Part shown: in pieces, positions 1-11,052 of the stretch
Position numbering within the stretch: position 1 is the stretch's first letter
How the letters are laid out: the number at the start of each line of letters is the position of its first letter
Origin: Rhizophagus irregularis
Taxonomy: Eukaryota; Glomeromycota; Glomeromycetes; Glomerales; Glomeraceae
Assembly (NCBI RefSeq): GCF_026210795.1
Contig: NC_089433.1
Location: forward strand, 806,001-870,000
DNA length: 64,000 nucleotides
Direction of reading: 5' to 3'
The notes under the pieces: generated by a model
Databases searched by the model: none
What the model was told of the DNA's origin: nothing
The model's input: the letters and a program-made list of their open reading frames with translations, nothing else
Translations under genes and position numbers: made by a program

Positions 1-1138
1 GTTGTTGTTTAATTTTCAATAAATTATTTTTAAAAAATGACCACTTTTCTTCTATTGAAACATTTAAATTAAAAGAACTAGCAACCTTTTTTAAGTCATC
101 TTGAAAATTTAAAAAATCTTTTTCTTCAGTATTATCAAAATCAAAAATATGTCTAATTAAATTCGTATTAATCGTATTCATTTTTTTTGCCTGTAAAATC
201 GGATAAATCAAATCTTCATTAATAAAATCAAAAGTTAATAAAGCATGATCCGTATTAATTATATCTCTTATATTAATAATTTTTGCTTTCGATGTTTTCG
301 TGAAAAGATTTTCTGATATCCATATATAATCAATTCTTGAGTTGAAACGACCAAAATAAGTCATTATTTCTTTTGTATTATCCATATCATAAGTTTCTTT
401 ATGAACATCCCATAAATTAAGATCTTCTAATTTTTGAAAAATTTTCAACATTTTTGGTATAGATTGTTTATTATCTTGTCATTTTTTAAACCTACGATAT
501 TGTAAATTAAAATCACCACAACAAATAATTTCCATTTTGTGAGACTTAGCATTTTTAATCTGTTTAATTACATGTGTATTCATATCAATTTTTTTGTTCA
601 TATCTACACCAGTACGATGATTAGCTAAATTATAAAATAATATTAAACGTAGTTTTTTGTTATTCTTAAAAGAAAAGTCAACTATTAATATTCGTCCATT
701 AATTTTTTTTATATTGAATATATGTTTTTCTAAATTATTGCGTATTATAAGCATAACTCCTTTTCCAATAGCATTTTTATTATCATTATGTGAAATAATT
801 TTATATCCAGCTTTATCTGCGTTGAAAAAGTTAATTTCTTTATCGGCTTTTTGTGTTTCCGTAATTCCCATAATATCGATACCATTTTTTCTTATATAGT
901 CAAAAATATTGTTCAATTTATATTCTGTTAAAGTACATACATTGAGCACCGCTATTTTAGTAAAATATTTCTGATTAATGTGCTCATTATTAAACATGTC
1001 TATGTTATCATTAATTTGATTTGGAATTGTAATTGTTTTTTTCTTCTGATTCTTTTTTCTTTTATAATTAATCAAATGTGGGGGTGGATTATTAGAATAA
1101 TTATTAATTAAGTTGTTATTATTGAGTTGTACAATCAT
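1..1138 (-). pseudogene. LINE ORF2, endonuclease domain, interrupted by a TGA
   Basis: The frame starts with ATG at 1138 and encodes an EEP/APE-type endonuclease that would nick target DNA for retrotransposition. Visible motifs in order are LNVCTL (metal-binding Asn), GITET (catalytic Glu), GDFN (catalytic Asp and Asn), SRIDYIW, and TDHALL (catalytic His). A TGA at 479-481 cuts the protein after residue 219, but the same frame then stays open to position 1 with the last two motifs intact, so the stop is a late lesion. A CGA (Arg) to TGA change would explain it. The reverse transcriptase part lies outside the window. ORF1 ends just upstream in another frame, as is usual for LINEs. The lysine- and asparagine-rich composition matches the AT-rich surroundings. 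Confidence 0.85.
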
Positions 1139-1143
1139 TAAAA

Positions 1144-3338
1144 TTAAAAATTGTGTTCAAACTGGTTGGCTGAATTGCTAGTACCCCCAATACTTGCAAA
1201 TTCTTTTGTTGTAGTATCGTGTTGTTGTTCTTTATCGGAAAGTTGTCCAGTAAGTTTCGTAATCATATTGAACATATTGGTTAATAAACTATCTTGTTTT
1301 TCGACTTTTGATTCTAAGTTAAGCACTAAGTTATTGTCATCATTTTCACTTGAAGATGAGTCAGGTTTGGCACGCTTGTTATTATCATTAACTATTGGTA
1401 ATTTGTTAGGCTTGTGTTGTAGACCTTTACGATTATTATTATTTTTAAAGGTTTCTTTAATTGAATTAATTTCTTTTCTAACTATATCATTTTCTTTTCT
1501 AAATTCAGTAATCATTGCATTTAAAGTAGTGAGTTGTTTTTTAATATCTGATAAATCATTTTATGAAGATGTATGTTTGTTGTTATTTGGATCATGCATA
1601 GAGCCTCCTTTCCTAGTACCGCCTTGAATTGGGTTGTAGTTGTTGTCACTTATATCTTCTTCGTCACCCCAAGCTTGCATTTCTTCTTTACTAAAGGTGT
1701 AAGTATTGTTATTACGTTGTCGATTGATAATATTATTTTGATTTTAATGTCGTTGTCGATTAGTAGGATATCTATTTCCCTTAGTAGCATCGGCGTATGA
1801 ATTGAATCTAGATTTATTACGATTTTTAAACTGTTGGAGCAGTTGATTACGATTTAATTTATTTGAACGTTGTCGTAATTCCGTTTGACATTCCTTCGCT
1901 ACGTGTCCCGTATATCCGCATCTATGACAAGATTTGGTATCTAATGGGGACCATTCTAGTTGTTGACCTTCATATTCATATACATTATTGGTTGCAATAC
2001 TAAAATCTTCATCATTTTTAAAATATACAAAAGCATATTTCATAGGTTTATATGTCACGGGGTTGCGTGGAATAAAAATAGACGCAATGCTAGTTTTAGT
2101 AACCAATGGTTGTAAATCACGTGCACAAGTATTGAACGGTAAACCATTAATTTTTGCTGCAAATTGGAACCTTTCAGATTTTTTATCTTCAGATAGCAAA
2201 ACAGGTACCACTGAGAGACATTCTTTAAACGCCCATACACTCCATTGAGCGTAAAAAGGTTGTAAGCTAAGTTCATCTTTGTAGGTTATAAAAGCTTGTC
2301 TGTATATACCTTTAAGTCGTGTGGTAATGCCATCTTCTTCTAATTCTCCATATCGACTAAAAACAGCCTTCAAATTATAATTTTCCATATATAATGATAT
2401 ATTAAATACCTTGATAGTACGACTTTTACGAGTTTGAAAAAGTTGTTTTCATTTTTCTTGTAAATTTTCTACTTTTTTAAAAGAGTAAACGACATTATTT
2501 TCTTCTCTATCGGTTGCACTAGGCATTTTAAAAGTCATATTACATAAGCTATTTAAATCGACTTCGGTGTTGACTTTAATACTAATCACGTGACAGTATT
2601 TTGTTCTTGACTGGTATCATCAGTCAATCTAATCGGTTTTTTTTCTTCAAAAGTGGTAACGACGTCGATTTTTGATTTGATAATTTTAACAATATAATGA
2701 CAAAATTGTGTACTTTTAGGCGCCTCCGGAATCATACAAGTAGCTTTCCATGTGTTATGTTTAGACAAGACGATTGGTGAAAATTCGGCGTCAGCCATTT
2801 CTTTTTCAGGCAATTGATTATCAGCAGATAGATCATCAAAATGTGAGTCATCATGCGTCGATTGATCATCTTGATCTTGTGTGTTGATCTTTTATAGTAC
2901 ATCTGAATGATCTTCATTAGCTTTTCCTTTGTTCGCAGTTGGTGTTGCAGAGGGTGATTGTGTTACAATAGGATTGACATTTTTCGGGGTCTCGCCAGTT
3001 TTGGTTTTCTTTTTTTGCTGCGTATTTTGTGGATTATAAGCAATGAAAGGGTCGAGTTCCTGTCGTTTGAAAGTTGCTTGTTGTTTTCTATTATATGGTA
3101 ACCTTGCAGTAGCAGCTGCCTGGTGTTGTTGTTTCTTTTTCTTCTTGTTTTCTTGACGTAAGGTTGCTCTAGATTTAACTGTAGTAAACTCCTCGTCGTT
3201 AGAAGTGAAAGTAAAATTATTCAAAGTATCTTGTGCAGTAGAAGTTGTACCAACAACTCCTTCCATAGTTTCTCCCTGCTCCTGGTTGTCTATACCCTTC
3301 TGGGCAGCACTACGAGTAGTCCTAGTTAGGGCAGACAT
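1144..3338 (-). pseudogene. LINE ORF1, nucleic-acid-binding protein with CCHC knuckle, broken
   Basis: Open pieces at 3338-2892, 2813-2586, 2388-1744 and 1515-1144 join into one ORF1 of about 700 residues. The N-terminus (MSALTRTTRSAAQKG) is basic and Gln/Lys-rich. The middle has an RRM-like stretch (RTIKVFNISL then KYAFVYFKND). It is followed by a zinc knuckle CHRCGYTGHVAKEC, of CX2CX4HX4C form. The C-terminal part is acidic and probably coiled. Lesions are a TAA at 2892-2894, a frameshift near 2588, a TGA at 2449-2451, a TAA at 1744-1746 and a TAA at 1561-1563. The sequence between the listed open pieces remains protein-like in the continuing frame. In LINEs ORF1 coats the RNA and supports reverse transcription. 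This copy cannot produce the full protein. Confidence 0.75.
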
Positions 3339-4158
3339 ACCGTTACAGTATACGAAATAGGATTATAAAAAAAACGAAAATAAATTTTCTAAGTTATATC
3401 TTTGTAATAATACAAAAAAGTAGGAACGGGAGAGAGTTTTTTTTTTACATTGTCATTGTCATTTACATAAAGTTATATAAGATTAATCTGAGAGTTTTTT
3501 ACCAAAAAGGAAATTTTTTTATAAAAAGGGAAATGATTTTCAATTTCGAGGCAATTCAGCAGGTGTTTTAATAACAAATTGAGAAATGATTTCCATAGAA
3601 AATCTCGTGACAAAATTTATAATAAATTTAAAATAAATGATCAACAAATGATCAACAAAATCGTTACTAGTTTTATAAAAAACGCCCAATAATATCTTTT
3701 TATTGTTTTAACTTATTTAATTCTATTATTCATATTTATACAGATAATATTTATCACATAAAATAAATAAATAAATACAGATAATATTTACATATAATTA
3801 AACTAGCTAAATTCTTTATTTAAAAAATTATTTAATAATATAGGAAGTAAGTTATTTATTTAATTCCATTATTAAATATTTGCAAGTTATTTAACCCTCA
3901 TATCAAATAATTCGATAGATTTTTTTGTGCCAAAATGATGATCATATCCTGGAATGCATTAGATCATTGACAATCATATCTTAAAATGAAAAATTATGAA
4001 AAATTGTGAAAAATTGTGCGGTTTTATGGATTAGTTAGTGCATTTTTATGGATTAGATTTTGCATTTGATCTAACCATAAGTCCAAATTTGGATGAAAAA
4101 GTCTCAGATAATTTTATATATATGTTAGTATAGCGAAGCTAACGTTTTTTTTTTGATT

Positions 4159-4640
4159 GAAAAAGGAAATAACTTTCCATTTTTGCTTTAATTTTTTCTC
4201 TTTTCGTAAAAAACTTTTTTTTTGTTGAAAAAAAAAATCAAAAAAATTTATAAAAATAAAAAAGGAAATACCCTACCATTTTTGATTTACTTTTTTCTCT
4301 TTTTGTTAAAAATTTTTTTTTCATGAAAAAAAAAATCAAAAAAAAATTATAAAAATGAAAAAAGGAAATGGGTTTCCTTTTTAATTTTTTTTTCTCCTTT
4401 TGTAAAAATTTTTTTTCATAAAAAAATCAAAAAAATTTATAAGATGAAAAAGGAAATGGGTTTCCTTTTTAATTTATTTTTTTTCGTTGAAAAAAAAAAT
4501 TAAAAAAAATCATAAAAAATATAAAGGAAATGGTTTTCCATTTTGATCTATTTTTTTCTCTTTTCGTAAAAAATTTATATTTATTCCAAAAAAAATTTTT
4601 ATCAAAGAATTCATAAAATTTTAAAAAGGAAAAATACTTT
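4159..4640. repeat. Imperfect tandem repeat, about five units of 75-100 bp
   Basis: Each unit begins with a purine run ending in AAAGGAAAT, then a short C-containing core (e.g. CTTTCCATTTT). A T-rich run with TTTTCTCTTTTCGT follows, and then an A-run leading to TTTATAAAA. Units start near 4159, 4258, 4357, 4446 and 4523. Because the purine run of each unit faces the pyrimidine run of the next, a transcript could fold repeatedly. The array lies next to a GTTAG...CTAAC palindrome near 4126-4145. Confidence 0.6.
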
Positions 4641-4767
4641 CAAAATTTTCAAAATGAATGTTTTCTTAATTAATAAATTTTTAATTTTTTTTTTAATAAT
4701 AATTTTACTCCACAAAAAATATTTTACTAATAAATTTACAGTAACTTTTAAATATTTATTAAAATTA

Positions 4768-5045
4768 AAAATAAATATTATTATATCTTCAAAAATTTAG
4801 ATTATAGTACAATTTAGCATTAGTTTATTATTATTATTTTTTTAACAGATCACTATATCACTATTTATAGCTGATTTATCGTAATAATAATTTTTTTTTT
4901 TATGATGTATACGAATTTGCAGATCACTATATCACTATTTTACAGCTGATTTATCGTTCTTAAAAAAGTGATTAATCTTAATAATATTATTATATCTTCA
5001 AAAAATCTAGATTATAGTACAATTTAGTATTAGTTTATTACTAGC
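4768..5045. repeat. Direct repeats of two kinds
   Basis: A block reading ATTATATCTTCAAAAA then TTAGTTTATTA occurs near 4774-4830 and again near 4989-5040. Between the copies a second motif (CAGATCACTATATCACTATT, later AGCTGATTTATCGT) occurs twice, near 4845-4885 and 4919-4957. This suggests a local duplication of about 210 bp with later divergence. Confidence 0.55.
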
Positions 5046-5499
5046 AGTCATGCACCGGGACAAATGAGTTTGTTTATTAAATAGAAAAATTTAGTATTAT
5101 AATGTAATGCAATACTAAGTAAATTAAAGATGGTTACAGTAGTTTTTTGTTTATAATTAGGAATTTAATATGGTAATAATTAGTTAACAAAAAATAATAA
5201 ATAACATGTATTAAATTATATTTATAATATTAGAATGATATAAATTATATTTAGAATAATATAGTTTATATTAATGATTTGACGTTTGAGTGTATTTTCA
5301 CCCTGGGCGATTTAATAATTTTTCACATTAAATTTTATTGGCTAAATTAATGTGCTGATCATTTTACATTTTGAATTCATTCTTTTTAGGTCTTTCGATT
5401 CTTCTTTATAACTACTAAGGTATGTTTTTTATTTTTTTGTTTTTGTTTATTTATTACATGTAATTTCCGTTTCCTACTAACTTTATTTCTTCTTTTAAT

Positions 5500-5985
5500 T
5501 TTATGGGTTTGGTTTTTACTGTTTATCTCATTTCCGTCCCTTCTCCATTTTTTTGTTTTCTTTTTGTTTCTTCATTTTTTTTGCTCTTTTTATTCTTCCC
5601 TTCCTTCGTTTTTTCTGTTATTTTTATTTCCTTTTTGTTTCTTCGTCTTTTCATTCCTTTACACTACCCTTCGTTCCTTTCATTTTTATTCCATTCCCGT
5701 TTCATCTTTTTTGTTCCTTCACACTATCCTCTGTCATTTTCATTTTTTTCCCATTTCCACTTCTTTTTACATTACCCTTTGTTCCTTTCATTTTTTTTTA
5801 TTCCCCTTTGCTCCATTTTGTCCCTCCATTTTTTTCATTTTTTTTCATTCCCACTTGATCTTTTTCGTTCCTTTTATTTCTTTCACTCACCCTTTGCTCC
5901 ATTTCGTTTCTCCCTCACTCTCCTTCATTTCTTTTATCCTTTTATCTCCCTATTTTTTCATTCACCCTCATTTTTTTGATTAATT
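5500..5985 (+). repeat. Pyrimidine-rich low-complexity block
   Basis: About 480 bp of almost pure C/T on the plus strand, with recurrent cores such as TTCCTTTCATTTTT and CCCTTTGTTCC. Overlapping open frames here are composition artefacts rich in Phe, Ser and Leu. Just upstream (5385-5425), a TTTTTAG, a short segment and GTATG resemble a lone exon between splice sites. Similar pyrimidine blocks stand before the intron-like arrays at 13.6 and 19.1-20.3 kb, and the purine block at 57.7 kb is a reverse-complement relative. Confidence 0.6.
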
Positions 5986-6015
5986 TTTTAAAAATATTTT
6001 CGAAAAACTTTAATA

Positions 6016-6343
6016 TTATGAAAAGGGTTTTGTTTTTTATCGCACCTGCGTTATGTCGCACCCCTATAATATGTTACATATAAAAGTCAAAAATGACATT
6101 CTAAATCCTTTTTGATATATTAAGAAACTTGTAAAACGGTCAAAAATACGTATAGTATAAGGTTTCTTATAGTACATGGTAAGTGCATAAGGTCTCACGC
6201 AAGGATTTTTTAAAAAATGAGAAATCTTAACGAAGTCATGTGATAAAAATGATCGACATAATTAATATATAAAAATTACCAAAAAAGGGAGATGCGACAT
6301 ATCGCAGGTGCGAAAAAAAACATATTCCTTATCAGTTATGAAA
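6016..6343. mobile_element. Small inverted-repeat element (MITE), 9-bp target duplication
   Basis: Imperfect terminal inverted repeats of about 35-40 bp carry the core CGCACCTGCG...ATGTCGCA at the left (6040-6062) and its complement at the right (6294-6312). The direct repeat TTATGAAAA lies outside both ends (6016-6024 and 6335-6343). There is no coding capacity. A 9-bp duplication would fit a Mutator-like origin, but no transposase source is visible. Confidence 0.65.
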
Positions 6344-7950
6344 ATACTACAAATATTTTTTTTAATTAATTATAAATTTTATAATTATTTCTTATTTTAT
6401 ATTACGTCAATCTTAAACTTATAACCAACTTAAAAAAAATATTTGAATAATTAAATGTATTAGAATCTATTCATTTCATTTATTATTATTCTTTTGGTAC
6501 TTAATTTAACTAAACCATTTGAATTAAAATCTTTATTCAAAAATCTGATAGTTATTTAGACAATTTTGGATATGGATTTGGTTATAATAATCTATTATTA
6601 AATCAACAATTTCTTCAAAAAAAAATTGACATTTTTACATATTTTATAATTAATTGATTTTTATGAATTTGAAAATCAAACTATTTATCCAGCGTTTAAT
6701 TTAATTGAAAAAATCTTACTCGTGTTGGTCAATTTTCCTATATCTGATATGTTTGTTATATTGATTTTTTTTAAAAAAATAATAATTTTGTAAATATATT
6801 TAATATAATAAAATAATTTGGGGGGAAGAAAAAGAATAAAGAAAGGAAATCAGTTTGAAAAAAAGGGAAATTTCTGAAAAAAAGGAAAATTTTATTAACT
6901 GAAATTGGATTAGTTGATTGGAATGCACACGGATCGAATAGTTTTTGACCATAAATAGATCAGGCGGAGGCTTGTCACGGGTTTTAATTGTATGGCATGG
7001 GATTTCAAGTTACACAATTCCAAATTATTTATACGGAGACTATAAATCCAAACGTCAGACAAATTTTTTTAGTTATATAGATTTTTTTTTTTAATAATAA
7101 TTTTTTTTTAAATAATAATTTACTAGAGAATAAAGCTTTACTATTTGGTTTCCTTCTTTAGATGGTTCTTATTATCTTATAACACAATGAATGAATCGAA
7201 TGGCAGCTCCCCTGCTAATAAGTTCAATTTCTTGTTATTTAATAAAAATTTTATTATTACATATTTATACTTAATCAATAGTTACATACTTATATAATAT
7301 TTACATATACATATAATTTCTATTATTATTTATATCAATATAATTTTTACATATAATTTAAACTTTAATATTACATATATGTTATATATTTATATATTTT
7401 TAAACTATCTAACTTTTAAAAATTATTTGGTGATATTTTATTTTAGATTATAATTTAAAAATTATTTATTAAATTTTATTATTGCATATTTATGTAGTAT
7501 TAATATATAATTTAGACTAATTAACTAAATTTTTTATTTAAAAATTGATTAATATCATATATAGCATCATTATTTCTATTGTTGTATATTTTATATAATA
7601 TTTTTTGTTAACTGAATTCTTTTATAATTATCCAGTATATTATCCTATTTGATTTTAGGTAAGTGTTAGTAATAAAATAATATTATTTTTTAATATAAAT
7701 TTAAAATAAATTTAATTATTGTGGCTTAAAAAAATTATGTTGACGTTAATACCGATATACACATATTTTATTTGGAGAAAATTTCAAGCATCTAGAGTTA
7801 GAAGGTCAAGGAAACCGTTAATACGACTAATTTTTAATATGACGACAGCAAATAAAAATTTATTCGCTTTTGACCAAAATGTAAATTGGCCGTGAAGAAA
7901 ATATCATTGCTTCCAATTATAGAAATTTATGGAAACACAATCAACGTAAA
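6344..7950. other. Gene-free AT-rich stretch upstream of the BTB gene
   Basis: No coding frame is supported. A less AT-rich patch at 6895-7070 may be a remnant of a dispersed repeat, but I do not recognise it. The last 200 bp are the likely promoter region of the BTB-TLDc gene. Confidence 0.5.
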
Positions 7951-7954
7951 ACAA

Positions 7955-7963
7955 TATAAATAA
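7955..7963 (+). promoter_or_regulatory. TATA box of the BTB-TLDc gene
   Basis: TATAAATAA lies 66 bp before the ATG at 8029. A pyrimidine-rich stretch (about 7988-8013) and an A-rich leader precede the start codon. Confidence 0.6.
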
Positions 7964-8028
7964 GGTGTCGGCTGCAACTCAAATTTTTGCTGTTTTTTTT
8001 TTCCTTTTTCTCATTTACAACAAAAAAA

Positions 8029-9503
8029 ATGATTTCAAAATTTTGGGCAGAATTATCCAACGATTATGAAAAACTTTTTGAAACAGAAATAAGATATGAT
8101 GTTATTATTTATGCAGGAGATGATCAAAATGTCAAAGAAATTCATGCTCATTCAAATATTTTATGTGCTAGGTCTCAATATTTTCGTACTGCATTTTCTA
8201 ACGAATGGGCTGAGAAAAGAGACGGAAAATTTATTTTTAGAAAATCAAATATTTCACCACAATTATTTAATATCATTCTTAGGTAAGATATTATTGTTTA
8301 ATAAATTTTATCATATAAATTTGTAAAAAATATTTAACTATTAATCATATTGTTAGGTTCATTTATTGTGGAAATATTGAACTGAAGAATTTACAAGGTT
8401 CTGAAGTATTAAAATTATTGATAGCTGTGGATGAACTAAATATCAATCCGTTAATTTCTCATGTTCAAGAATTTTTGATTGAACATCAAACTGAATTTTT
8501 ACAACAAAATCCAACCGGAATTCTTGAAATTATTTATCAACATGAAACATTTACGGATTTATGGAATTTTTGCCTTGAAAGAATTTGTAAAGAACCTAAA
8601 ATTTTATTCAGTTCTGAAAATTTTATTAATTTAAAAGCTCCTTTATTGGAATTATTATTAAAAAGGGATGACTTAATTATGGATGAAATTGAAATTTGGG
8701 AGTATTTATTAAAATGGTGTTTTGCCCAACAAAATATGCAGAATGATCCAACAAAATGGAATAAAGATGATATTATAAGAATTGAAAGAGAATTATACAG
8801 ATTTATTCCTTTAATTCGATTTTATGATATTGAACCTACTGATTTCTTTTACAAAGTTTATTGTTACAAAGACATCTTACCACAAGATTTAATTCATGAT
8901 CTTTTAGAATATCATATAGTTCCTGACATAAAATCAAAAGTTAATTTACCACCTTCAAGAAAGCCAAATTTAAAATATCCACTCAATTCAACTTTAATTA
9001 AATCGAATCATCTTCCTCTTTTTGCTTCGTGGATTGATAAAAAAGATACTTCACATTATAATAGAAAAAATATTCCCTATGATTTCAAGTTATTATATCG
9101 CTCAAGTCAAGATGGAGTTGATACTAATTCTTTTCATAAAAATTGTAACGATAAAGGAGCTACTATTTGGATAGCAAAAATTAAAAATTCAACACAATTA
9201 ATAGGAGGGTATAATCCACTTAATTGGGATAGACAACCTCGTTGGGTGGCTACAGCAGATAGCTTTATTTTTAATTTTATCAATGGAGGAAATATTTCTA
9301 CTTCAGAAGTAAGTTATGTTAAGAAACAAGATCGTGCTGTTTTATGCAATAATTATTATGGTCCAACTATGGGTGATATATACTGTTATAATAATAATTG
9401 GTCCAATGAAGATCGTGGTTATGGAGAAGTCTATCCAAGCATAGGAATTCCAAAAAATTTTGAAGTAGAAGATTATGAAGTATTTCAAGTAATTAAAAAG
9501 TAA
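8029..9503 (+). CDS. BTB/POZ-BACK-TLDc domain protein
   Basis: Two exons, 8029-8282 and 8357-9503, give a 466-residue protein. The 74-nt intron starts GTAAGATATT and ends TGTTAG and splits an Arg codon; joining restores the BTB helix (IILRFIYCGN). The BTB fold spans about residues 19-125 (YDVIIYAGDD, HAHSNILCARSQYF). A BACK-like helical region follows (about 130-235, with WEYLLKWC). The TLDc domain spans about 300-466 (FASWI, YDFKLLYRSSQDG, IGGYNPLNW, SFIFNF, and a C-terminal GYGEVYPSIGIPKNFEVEDYEVF). Proteins of this layout are probable Cullin-3 substrate adaptors or scaffolds (family knowledge). The TLDc target is unknown. The ATG at 8029 is chosen because the upstream in-frame start falls in a pyrimidine leader. 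The gene is intact and has a TATA box. Confidence 0.92.
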
Positions 9504-10555
9504 ATTTAAGATGAAATTGAAATTGTTTTTTTTTTCATTATGTCTTCTGAAAAATTATTTCACTTACAATAATAACAGTTTTCTGAGAACCTAATAAGTA
9601 AAACATTTAAATTCAAGATACATAAATATATTAAATAAATAACTAAATCCCAAAAGTCATACATGTTTATCAATAGTAAAGAGTACAAAATAATTTACAG
9701 CCATCCAATGTTTAAGATCCTCCTTGGTCATAAGCTTGCAAGTGTTCTCCATAACCTCATATATCTTATATGGGTTGGAAAAATGGTTCGTGAGAACTTC
9801 AATCAAACTAGATCCCATGTACTTCATGTCATGTCCTGTATAATTCCAACAAAACATGTGACCATGATTATACAATATCCAGATTGAAAATCCAGATTAT
9901 TCAATACATACAGCATGAAGATCAATAATACCAAAAATACTTATTATCATTGTTCAATAAGTTTGACAGATCTGACAGATCTTTTTTATTCATAATTATA
10001 TGAAATCTGAAGTGTTCATTATTCAAGAGGGAAAGTAGTGCAATAGTGCTGGCAATTTCAACAGGGAGGTACTACATTTCTCGTTCTCACATGAATTGAG
10101 TGAGTTCTCATTTGGATATCAGACCTCACCATCAGAATTAGGTGTTCAGTCACCATTCACGAGTTCACTTCCATGCAATTCCCAATGACCCATTTTTCCA
10201 GCTTTTCCTCTGTATGTAACATCAATTCTCTGCACTCAAGATGGTCATCCATAATGCAATCTGATCCAGATGTTTGAGAAGAAAGGTCTGGTCATTTTCA
10301 AAAAGAAGAATGCTAAAAATGTGAAAATATCCAAAAGAAAGAACTTAATTTTGCTGATAGATTTGGAAAAACTGAAAAATGGTTTGATGCTCAGAATTTT
10401 AAAATTTTTTTGAGTAAAGACAATCCCAAAAAAAGAAACACACAAAGTAAGAATTGCCATAAGATTAAGTATTTTGTTCAGAAGTTGGCTGTATACAAAT
10501 AACAAAATGCATCCCATATTGTGCTTATTACTATTGTGTCCCATCAATTTTTTTA
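9504..10555. other. Intergenic region with an unrecognised coding remnant
   Basis: No intact gene is seen. On the minus strand 9899-9657 is open for about 80 codons (SGFSIWILYNHGH ... NYFVLFTIDKHV). The closing motif resembles the C-terminal domain of Sin3 co-repressors, where a tyrosine is followed by LFTIDK, but the rest does not match well enough to call it. The 10.0-10.55 kb part is less AT-rich than its surroundings and may be a decayed exon or transposon piece. Confidence 0.35.
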
Positions 10556-10760
10556 CTATTATTGGTAGTGGCTTGTTCTTGGAAAAATTTTGCTAACAAC
10601 CCAAAATTTTCTTAATACATTGTACAATATATTTTATATCTAAAATACAATTAGTCTTACAATTAATTATTTGCAATATATTGTAACAATGAATTTTGCA
10701 ATTAATAATGATTTTATAATTAAACTAAGCCTTATTACTGAAGACTCCTCTTTTTGTCAC

Positions 10761-10910
10761 TATAAATAGGCCAAGGGAGCAGCAATGGCTATAGGCACTA
10801 ATGGGTCTACATAAGGTTAAACAGGTGTTGTATGTACAATACGTGTATCATGTGATCAACATTAATTCATTAATGATGACTGCTGCCGCAGCTTTAGCCG
10901 CTGCAAATCA
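10761..10910 (+). promoter_or_regulatory. TATA box and first exon of the locus split by a retroelement
   Basis: TATAAATA at 10761-10768 is followed by a G/C-richer leader and an ATG pair at 10873-10878 that opens MMTAAAALAAANQ. The exon is cut at 10910 by the retroelement. It resumes at 13550 with TTAGAAGTTTAA, so the uninterrupted reading would have been the short peptide MMTAAAALAAANQLEV. A strong donor (GTAAATAC) follows at 13576. It could be the start of a non-coding transcript, a short leader peptide, or a truncated signal-like exon of the lysozyme remnant downstream. Confidence 0.4.
10893..10910 (+). repeat. Target-site duplication, left copy (18 bp)
   Basis: TTTAGCCGCTGCAAATCA occurs here and again at 13532-13549, immediately after a run of TAAA repeats. 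The duplicated bases are part of the interrupted exon. Confidence 0.9.
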
Positions 10911-11052
10911 GGTTAGTTTTCCGCAGTAATTTTGCGACGTTTAGTTTTTTTTTAGTTTCTATTTGAAACGCCAAAGGGTGAGAGGCCTTAACAGGCGCTT
11001 CGGACTTATACGAGGTTCTTAGTTCTCTTTATATCCTATGTTATAAAGGAAT

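Larger units (their letters stand above)
1..3345 (-). mobile_element. LINE-type non-LTR retrotransposon, 5' portion, decayed
   Basis: A minus-strand element runs off the left edge. In its own direction it has an ORF1-like region (3338 to 1144) with a CCHC zinc knuckle, followed after only a few bases by ORF2, which opens with an apurinic/apyrimidinic endonuclease domain. That order is the standard plan of fungal LINEs. The reverse transcriptase would lie beyond position 1. Both reading frames carry stops, so this copy is not able to make its proteins in full. The 5' end is not sharply defined; the ORF1 start at 3338 is the last supported point. Confidence 0.85.
3346..5390. other. Gene-free AT-rich stretch
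   Basis: No credible coding frame is seen on either strand. The stretch holds a tandem repeat at 4159-4640 and a pair of longer direct repeats between 4770 and 5045, each listed separately. The remainder is A/T homopolymer-rich. Confidence 0.6.

Noticed and set aside
5503-5983. Three overlapping open frames of 100-158 codons on the plus strand
   Set aside because: They arise from a C/T-only block that lacks stop codons. The proteins are simple Phe/Ser/Leu repeats.
4085-7090. A 3-kb element with inverted ends near 4085 and 7090 (TCCAAA...CAGA...TATATA)
   Set aside because: Similarity between the ends is weak and dominated by A/T runs. No target duplication was found.
8096-8326. Second frame overlapping BTB exon 1
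   Set aside because: Shadow of the BTB coding frame; it runs through the true intron.
9657-9899. Possible Sin3 C-terminal fragment on the minus strand
   Set aside because: Only the LFTIDK motif fits; the preceding 60 residues do not match the family convincingly. Kept as an unnamed remnant.
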